Part shown: positions 58,561 through 64,000 of the stretch, piece after piece
How positions within the stretch are numbered: position 1 is the first letter of the stretch
Layout of the letters: the number at the start of each line of letters is the position of its first letter
Source: Mucilaginibacter daejeonensis
GTDB lineage: Bacteria > Bacteroidota > Bacteroidia > Sphingobacteriales > Sphingobacteriaceae
Length of the DNA: 64,000 nt
Reading direction: 5' to 3'
Assembly: GCF_020783335.1 (NCBI RefSeq)
Contig: NZ_CP086068.1
Span: 4,030,001-4,094,000, forward strand
Translations under genes and position numbers: made by a program
The notes under the pieces: model-generated
Database searches by the model: none
The model's input: the letters and a program-made list of their open reading frames with translations, nothing else
What the model was told of the DNA's origin: nothing

Positions 58561-59769
58561 ATGAACTCTAAAAACATCTTCGTTGTCAACTCGGGCAGTA
58601 GCTCTATTAAATATCAATTATTCAAAATGCCGGCCCATGAACCGGTGTGCAGCGGACTGGTAGAGCGCATTGGCTTGAGTGGCCCTACCATCACACATAA
58701 GGTTTACCTCAACGGTGAAGAACAGGTGATCAAACTAACGCCTGAAGAATTGCCCGACCATGAGGCCGGGTTAAAGCAAGTCAACAGGTTACTGACCGAG
58801 GGCGATCTTGCGGTGATCCAGGACCCGGCGGATATACAGGTGGTGGGTCACCGCATCGTACATGGTGGCGAGCGTTTCACCACCACCACAGTGATCGATG
58901 CCAAGGTAAAAGAGGAATTGAAAACCACTTTTCAACTCGCACCATTGCACAATCCGCCGAGCTATTTAGGCATCGAAGTGGCCGAAAAGATATTTACCAA
59001 TGCTACGCAGATCGGCGTATTTGATACTGCTTTTCACCAAACCCTGCCACCTAAAGCTTATAGGTTCGCCATCCCTAATTCGTATTATTCGGATATGAAC
59101 ATCAGGGTGTATGGCTTTCATGGTACCAGCCACAAATATGTGACCGAGCAGGCTGCAGCGTATTTAGACAAGGCCGACAGCAAACTCATCAGCATTCACC
59201 TGGGTAATGGCTGCAGTATGGCTGCAGTTAGCAACGGCGCATCAGTGGATACCACCATGGGATTTGGTCCGCTGAGTGGACTGATCATGGGTACACGTTC
59301 AGGTGATATAGACCCGACCGTGATCTTTTACCTGGTGAATCAACTGGGCTACGACATAGAACAGGTAAGCAACCTGCTTAACAAACGCAGCGGAATGTTA
59401 GGGCTTACCGGGTACAGCGATATGCGTGACATCACGGCCGCCATCGAGGCCGGCGATGAGAACGCCCGCCTGGCCTACGACCTGTACGCTTACCGCATCA
59501 AAAAATATATCGGGGCTTACGCCGCCGTACTGAATGGCCTCGACGCGATCATCTTTACGGCAGGTGTAGGCGAGAACGATGCCCTGATCCGCCAAATGAT
59601 CTGCACAGATATGGAATACCTTGGCATCCAACTGAACGCAGAAGCCAACCGTACTCGTGCCAAAGGCATTCGCGAGATCAGCATTGACGGTTCAAAGGTT
59701 AAGGTACTGATCGTGCCCACCAATGAGGAGTTGGAGATCGCGCAGCAGTGTTATGGAATGATGGAATAA
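58561..59769 (+). CDS. ackA: Acetate kinase
   Basis: A 402-residue ASKHA-fold kinase that turns acetyl phosphate and ADP into acetate and ATP. Landmarks are FVVNSGSSSIKYQLF, VGHRIVHGGERFTTT, YGFHGTSHKYVTEQ, LGNGCSMAAVSNG, TTMGFGPLSGLIMGTRSGDI and ending NEELEIAQQCYGMME. The ATG at 58561 was preferred over 58540 because it fits the family and the earlier one lies in the inverted repeat. Confidence 0.95.
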   Translation: MNSKNIFVVNSGSSSIKYQLFKMPAHEPVCSGLVERIGLSGPTITHKVYLNGEEQVIKLTPEELPDHEAGLKQVNRLLTEGDLAVIQDPADIQVVGHRIVHGGERFTTTTVIDAKVKEELKTTFQLAPLHNPPSYLGIEVAEKIFTNATQIGVFDTAFHQTLPPKAYRFAIPNSYYSDMNIRVYGFHGTSHKYVTEQAAAYLDKADSKLISIHLGNGCSMAAVSNGASVDTTMGFGPLSGLIMGTRSGDIDPTVIFYLVNQLGYDIEQVSNLLNKRSGMLGLTGYSDMRDITAAIEAGDENARLAYDLYAYRIKKYIGAYAAVLNGLDAIIFTAGVGENDALIRQMICTDMEYLGIQLNAEANRTRAKGIREISIDGSKVKVLIVPTNEELEIAQQCYGMME

Positions 59770-59774
59770 ACCAT

Positions 59775-59809
59775 AACGGTCATGCTGAACTTGTTTCAGC
59801 ATGACCGTT
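59775..59809. terminator. Palindromic terminator after ackA (dispersed-repeat type)
   Basis: AACGGTCATGCTGAA (59775-59789) pairs perfectly with TTCAGCATGACCGTT (59795-59809) around CTTGT. The core GTCATGCTGAA recurs in part at 61050-61158, so it may belong to a dispersed palindrome family. Confidence 0.8.
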
Positions 59810-59842
59810 CTTTAGCCTAAGTTTTTATCCTATCTTTAGGCT

Positions 59843-61033
59843 ATGCCTCAAGCCTACCCATCTTCACGCGTTACTTCTATCGATATCCTTCGCGGTCTGG
59901 TCATGGTCATCATGGCACTGGATCACACACGCGATTTCGTCCACATAGATGCCATGCGTCAAGACCCGCTCGACCTGCAGACCACCACCGGCGTCCTATT
60001 CTTTACCCGGTGGATCACGCATTTTTGTGCACCGATATTTCTGCTGCTTTCAGGCATTTCGGCAGGCATCTCAGGGCAGCGGCATAGCCTGAGCGAAAAG
60101 TCGACGATGCTGATCAAGCGCGGACTATGGCTTTTACTGATCGAGGTGGTGGTCATGGCGCTTGGTTTGAGCTTTGACCTGAGTTACGGCACTATCTTTT
60201 TTCAGGTGATCTGGGCTATTGGCGGCAGCATGATCTTCTTGGGGTTGATATTAAGGCTAAGTACAAAGCTGGTATTGCCTATGGCCTTGATATTGATACT
60301 GGGCCATGACCTGCTGACTTACCTGCCGCCGATCAAAGATCCACTTGGGAATGGCATTATACAGTTGTTGTTCCTGGCGCGCTTTTACATTATACCGTTG
60401 GCTCCTGGTCACGTGATCGCTGCCTTTTATCCGGTGCTTCCCTGGGCGGGTATCATGTTGTTGGGTTATGCTATCTCAGCCTGGTTCAGGCCGGAGTTCG
60501 ATGTGGCTAAAAGAAGATCACTTTTATTAAGGAGCGGAACTGTTGCGATAGCCTTGTTCATCATCTTGAGACTGGTCAACCACTATGGTGACCCTCGCCC
60601 CTGGTCGGTGCAGGATAGTCCGTTCAAAACGTTCCTGTCGTTCATCAACGTGAGCAAGTACCCCCCATCATTGCTTTACACTTGTATCACCGTAGGCACC
60701 GGACTTTTATTTTTAGCCGCAACAGAAAAAGTTAATAACTGGTGGTCACGCATCCTGACCGTTTATGGCAAGGTGCCATTCTTTTACTATATCCCTCATT
60801 TCTACCTGATCCATGCGGTGGGGGTCATCATTTTCTTTGCACAGGGCTATACGTTAGCACAAGCCGCCGACCCAAACTTACCGTTCATGTTCCGTAGGGT
60901 TGATATGGGTCTATCATTAGGCTATACATACCTGATCTGGATAGCCGTAGTAGCCGCCTTGTATCTGCCGTGTAAATGGTACGCCAGCTACAAACAAACG
61001 CACCGTGACCAATGGTGGACGAGGTATATCTAG
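59843..61033 (+). CDS. DUF1624/HGSNAT-like polytopic membrane protein
   Basis: A 396-residue protein with about ten TMs. It starts near SSRVTSIDILRGLVMVIMAL, then DHTRDFVH, a pattern of the DUF1624 and heparan-alpha-glucosaminide acetyltransferase group of membrane acyltransferases (SxDxxRGxxxxxMxxxH). H27 (DHTRDF) is the likely catalytic His. The acceptor is unknown. It has no operon partner. Confidence 0.82.
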   Translation: MPQAYPSSRVTSIDILRGLVMVIMALDHTRDFVHIDAMRQDPLDLQTTTGVLFFTRWITHFCAPIFLLLSGISAGISGQRHSLSEKSTMLIKRGLWLLLIEVVVMALGLSFDLSYGTIFFQVIWAIGGSMIFLGLILRLSTKLVLPMALILILGHDLLTYLPPIKDPLGNGIIQLLFLARFYIIPLAPGHVIAAFYPVLPWAGIMLLGYAISAWFRPEFDVAKRRSLLLRSGTVAIALFIILRLVNHYGDPRPWSVQDSPFKTFLSFINVSKYPPSLLYTCITVGTGLLFLAATEKVNNWWSRILTVYGKVPFFYYIPHFYLIHAVGVIIFFAQGYTLAQAADPNLPFMFRRVDMGLSLGYTYLIWIAVVAALYLPCKWYASYKQTHRDQWWTRYI

Positions 61034-61049
61034 CATATCCTTTAAAGTA

Positions 61050-61158
61050 AAACGTCATGCCTAATTTATTTCGGCACCCCAGCAGGCAAGCTGAACCAAC
61101 GAGCATCACTGTTGGCGAACTTGCATGAGAGATGCTGATATACATCAGCATGACGTTT
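61050..61158. repeat. Inverted repeat of GTCATGC type
   Basis: AAACGTCATGC (61050-61060) and GCATGACGTTT (61148-61158) are perfect complements. Between them lies ATGCTGAT-ATAC-ATCAGCAT, an inner hairpin. The arms share GTCATGC with the palindrome after ackA. The structure lies between convergent genes and may act as a terminator. Confidence 0.65.
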
Positions 61159-61178
61159 CTTACTATTTTAAGGGTCGC

Positions 61179-62198
61179 TTACGACACCGTTAACTCACCG
61201 CGCATGTCGGTCTCCATCCATTTTTTCACCTCGGCCGGGTCTTCGTATTGGCTCAGGAGGTACATGGTCTTGGTCACGGCGGCTTCAAAGGTCATGTCGT
61301 AACCGTTGGCTACGCCGATATCCTTGAGCTGCTTACTGGTCTCATAACGGCCCAGTTCTACGGTGCCCACTTTACATTGAGAGATGTCGACGATCACTTT
61401 GCCGCTATCGATAGCGCCTTTAAGCAGATCAGTGAACCACTGATCGGTAGTGGTATTACCGGCACCAAAGGTCTCCATCACGATACCGCGAACGTCAGAG
61501 TTCACAATGTTCTCTACCACTTTAGGGCTAATGCCTGGGTAAAGTTTCAGTACGGCCACATCGCTCATCAATTCTTTATGAACGATAAGAGGCTCCTGGC
61601 CGGGCTGGCGGATATCATTGATGCTGAAGCGCAGGTGCACGCCCGACTCGGCCAGTACCGGGTAGTTAGGCGAACGGAAGGCTTCGAACTTAGATGAATT
61701 GTATTTAAAAGCACGATTACCGCGGAAAAGTTTGTAGTCAAAGTAAATACAAACCTCAGGTACGCGTACCTTGTCGTTCTTTTTGGCTTTGGCCAGCTCA
61801 ATGGCGGTCATCAGGTTCTCCTTGGCATCGGTACGGATGGCGCTGATCGGCAGCTGCGATCCCGTAAAGATCACCGGTTTGGCCAGGTTCTCGAGCATAA
61901 AACTCAAGGCCGATGCTGAGTAGGCCATGGTGTCAGATCCATGGAGTACCACAAAGCCGTCCACCTCGTCGTAATGTTGTTGGATCAGGCTGGCCAGATG
62001 GCTCCAAACGGCAGGGCTCATGTTCGATGAATCGATGATGTCCTCGAAGGAGTGCACCATGATACGGCAATTCAAACGTTCCAGTTCAGGAACGTTCTCC
62101 ATGATCTGTTCAAAATTTATGGGTACAAGCGCTTTGGTTCGCGGGTCGCTCATCATACCTATTGTCCCACCGGTATAGATGATCAGTATTTGGCACAT
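61179..62198 (-). CDS. ansA: Type I (cytosolic) L-asparaginase
   Basis: A 339-residue amidohydrolase without signal peptide. The nucleophile is T12 in YTGGTIGMM, and the second catalytic set is HGSDTMAYSASALSF (Thr-Asp), with TGSQLPISAIRTDAKENLMT carrying the Lys. The C-terminal domain has VMETFGAGNT. It hydrolyses asparagine to aspartate and ammonia; the lack of a signal peptide fits type I, not the periplasmic type II. Confidence 0.92.
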   Translation of the reverse strand: MCQILIIYTGGTIGMMSDPRTKALVPINFEQIMENVPELERLNCRIMVHSFEDIIDSSNMSPAVWSHLASLIQQHYDEVDGFVVLHGSDTMAYSASALSFMLENLAKPVIFTGSQLPISAIRTDAKENLMTAIELAKAKKNDKVRVPEVCIYFDYKLFRGNRAFKYNSSKFEAFRSPNYPVLAESGVHLRFSINDIRQPGQEPLIVHKELMSDVAVLKLYPGISPKVVENIVNSDVRGIVMETFGAGNTTTDQWFTDLLKGAIDSGKVIVDISQCKVGTVELGRYETSKQLKDIGVANGYDMTFEAAVTKTMYLLSQYEDPAEVKKWMETDMRGELTVS

Positions 62199-62247
62199 GT
62201 ATAATTGGTTATGCTTTAAATATAAAAATCATTAATTGAATTTCCGT

Positions 62248-63015
62248 TCACACCCCGAAAATGATCTTCGAATTTTCGGTCGTGATGCGGGCCACCTCCT
62301 CTACACTTGTTTGGTGTAGGTCGGCCACTTTTTGTGCTACGTATATCAGGTATGAGCTTTCGTTAGGCTTTCCCCTGTACGGTACGGGAGTAAGATACGG
62401 AGAATCTGTTTCCAAAACGATGTGTTGAAGGGCTATCTGCTCAACCACCTTATCCAGGCCACCGTTCTTGTAGGTCACCACACCGCCAATGCCCAAACTT
62501 AACCCAAGGTCAATGATCTGTCGGGCTTGCTCAACCGTGCCCGAAAAGCAATGGAATATGCCTTTCAGCTTATCGTCGTGCTGTTGCTGTAATATGGCAT
62601 ATACCTCATCAAAAGCGTTACGGCAATGAATGTTGATCGGCAGGTCACGCTCTTTGGCCCAGCCGATCTGGCGGGTAAAGGCGTCGCGCTGTTGCTCAAT
62701 GAAGGTCTTGTCCCAATACAGGTCGATGCCGATCTCGCCTATGGCGTATACCTTAGTATCTTCCAGTGCATGGTGTATGGCGTCCAGCTCCTCCTCATAG
62801 TTAGCTTTTACATCACACGGGTGCAGGCCCAGCATCGGGAAGCAGTGCTCAGGGTAAGTGTTCACCATATCCATCACCTGGGCAATGCTCGAGGCATCCA
62901 CATTGGGCAGGAACAGCCTGCTGATACCATTGTCTAAGCAACGCTGCATCAGGGCCGCCTTTTTTTCAGGATCTGTTTCGTAGTATTGGTGGGTATGGGT
63001 ATCGGTAAGTACCAT
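62248..63015 (-). CDS. tatD: TatD family metal-dependent hydrolase
   Basis: A 255-residue TIM-barrel nuclease. The HxH motif is TDTHTHQYYE, with EIGIDLYWD, INIHCRNAFDE, FHCFSGTVEQA and VLETDSPYLTP, all classical. It is a Mg-dependent deoxyribonuclease-type protein. It follows the FKBP gene on the same strand after a terminator. Confidence 0.93.
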   Translation of the reverse strand: MVLTDTHTHQYYETDPEKKAALMQRCLDNGISRLFLPNVDASSIAQVMDMVNTYPEHCFPMLGLHPCDVKANYEEELDAIHHALEDTKVYAIGEIGIDLYWDKTFIEQQRDAFTRQIGWAKERDLPINIHCRNAFDEVYAILQQQHDDKLKGIFHCFSGTVEQARQIIDLGLSLGIGGVVTYKNGGLDKVVEQIALQHIVLETDSPYLTPVPYRGKPNESSYLIYVAQKVADLHQTSVEEVARITTENSKIIFGV

Positions 63016-63026
63016 GGCGCGAAAGT

Positions 63027-63059
63027 AAAAAGCCCTGCGAGGTTAACGCAGGGCTTTTT
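63027..63059 (-). terminator. Terminator after the FKBP gene
   Basis: AAAAAGCCCTGCG (63027-63039) and CGCAGGGCTTTTT (63047-63059) form a 13-bp stem with a 7-base loop and T-rich ends. It separates the FKBP gene from tatD. Confidence 0.9.
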
Positions 63060-63066
63060 CATAATA

Positions 63067-64000
63067 TTATTGTTTGGTGACTTTTTTCTTAGCTGCAGTT
63101 CTCTTCGCGGCGGCCTTTTTGGCCACCGGTCGTTTACCTTTCGGCGCAGCTTTAACCACTGGTTTTGGCTTGCCAGGTATCACCTTGATCAGCTCTACAT
63201 CGAACAACAGCGGGCTGTAAGGCTTGATATCTTCGCCAGCACCACGCTCACCATAACCCAATGCCGAAGGGATGATCAGCGTAGCCTTTGAACCTTCGTT
63301 CAACAACAAAAAGCCTTCGTCCCAACCCGGTATCACTTCACCATTACCCACCACAAATTTGAAGGGCTCATAATTACGGCCCGGCTGTTGTAAACCAGCG
63401 GCTTGTGCCACCTCGGCAATGCTCGAGTCGAACAATTTGCCATCAGGCGTGCGGCCCGCATAGTTCACCAGCAAGGTATCGCCTGCTTTAGGTTTTTTAC
63501 CGGCCGATGCCTGTGTGATCACATACTTAAGGCCCGAAGGAGTCGTTTGTGGGTTAAGCTTTTTATCGGCAATGTACTTAGCCATCGTTGCTGCTTCTGC
63601 AGCTTTCAATTGGGTGGCCATCGCTGCTTTCTCGGCACGTTCCTTTTCCATCTTGGCATTACGCTCAGCCATGGCCGACTCTAACGACTGGGTCTTTTGG
63701 ATCTTGACCAAAAAGTTGATAAAACTTCCTTTAGGGAAGAAAGGCGGCCTCCTGTCGTCATGACCGGCAAATATGCTGTCGGTAGGTACTTTGATCAGTA
63801 CGCTATCGTTAACGCTCAATATCGAGAACACGTCCATCAGGTCGCCCACGTTCTTGGATGGCTGTACTTGCGCCATAGCTGGCTGGCCCATTTGGTAAGT
63901 GCTGCCCAGTACCGAATCTTTATCGGTCTTTTGGGTCATTTGGAAGGTGATCACATCACCGATCTTGATCTTTTCGCCGTTACCGGGTTTCAAGATCGCG
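63067..64000 (-). CDS. FKBP-type peptidyl-prolyl isomerase, two domains (partial, 5' end outside window)
   Basis: The frame is open to the window end: codons before the TTG at 63993 read A-I, so the gene starts beyond 64000. At least 311 residues are visible. The first FKBP-like domain (GEKIKIGDVITFQMTQ) is incomplete and degenerate. A coiled Ala/Glu/Lys linker follows, then a full FKBP domain (GDTLLVNYAGRTPDGKLFDS, VVGNGEVIPGWDEGFLLLNE, YGERGAGEDIKPYSPLLFDV), and a Lys/Ala-rich C-terminal tail similar to histone-like tails. It is probably a periplasmic or envelope PPIase. Confidence 0.88.
   Translation of the reverse strand, partial: AILKPGNGEKIKIGDVITFQMTQKTDKDSVLGSTYQMGQPAMAQVQPSKNVGDLMDVFSILSVNDSVLIKVPTDSIFAGHDDRRPPFFPKGSFINFLVKIQKTQSLESAMAERNAKMEKERAEKAAMATQLKAAEAATMAKYIADKKLNPQTTPSGLKYVITQASAGKKPKAGDTLLVNYAGRTPDGKLFDSSIAEVAQAAGLQQPGRNYEPFKFVVGNGEVIPGWDEGFLLLNEGSKATLIIPSALGYGERGAGEDIKPYSPLLFDVELIKVIPGKPKPVVKAAPKGKRPVAKKAAAKRTAAKKKVTKQ

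Overview
The window is chromosomal DNA from a Bacteroidota bacterium, most likely Sphingobacteriaceae (Mucilaginibacter/Pedobacter type). The evidence is the ribosomal protein gene order, a flexirubin-type pigment cluster with DarA/DarB, a DUF3822-rsmD pair, FtsX-type permeases of the Bacteroidota kind, few Shine-Dalgarno sequences, and several promoters fitting the Bacteroidota pattern TTG-N19/20-TAnnTTTG. The genus is inference. I saw no tRNA, rRNA, CRISPR array, prophage or insertion sequence.

Region 1 (1-21.1 kb, minus strand) is the translation block. In transcription order it runs rpsL-rpsG-fusA-rpsJ, then a 5.4 kb interruption, then rplC-D-W-B, rpsS, rplV, rpsC, rplP, rpmC, rpsQ, rplN-X-E, rpsN, rpsH, rplF-R, rpsE, rpmD, rplO, secY, map, infA, rpmJ and the start of rpsM. 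The usual rpsJ-rplC link is broken: rpsJ is followed by a strong terminator and rplC has its own promoter. The interruption holds a prephenate dehydrogenase resembling fungal TYR1, an unknown signal-peptide/coiled-coil/TM protein, and an FtsX/MacB-type permease. A second, internal promoter lies inside a near-palindrome ahead of rpsH. S3 carries a long RGG-rich tail.

Region 2 (21.3-33.8 kb) holds envelope and housekeeping genes: a Spy-like periplasmic protein; a minus-strand series SPFH protein - ribbon-helix-helix protein - Lgt-like membrane enzyme - radical SAM protein of the MJ0619/tetraether-synthase-like type - small TM protein; two small unknowns; clpB; an orphan histidine kinase; a RecD-like helicase; DUF3822 and rsmD.

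Region 3 (33.8-52.3 kb) is a compact aryl polyene-dialkylresorcinol (flexirubin-type) gene cluster in three blocks. The right block (tyrosine ammonia-lyase, CoA-ligase-like enzyme, ketosynthases, dehydratases, FabG) should make the aryl polyene from 4-coumarate. The middle block (DarA, DarB, a BtrH-like protein, ABC exporter, ACP) should make and handle the resorcinol. The left block (FabI-like reductase, dehydratase, ketosynthase, ACP, phosphopantetheinyl transferase) should supply the saturated acyl chain and activate the ACPs. Several genes usual in larger flexirubin loci are absent from this window.

Region 4 (52.4-64 kb) is a mixed set: a secreted esterase, two paralogous proline-rich secreted proteins around a DoxX-family protein, a membrane protein with a His/Cys-rich tail, pta and ackA with a four-helix-bundle (IVP-family) gene between them, a DUF1624-type membrane protein, type I asparaginase, a TatD nuclease, and a two-domain FKBP isomerase cut by the window edge.
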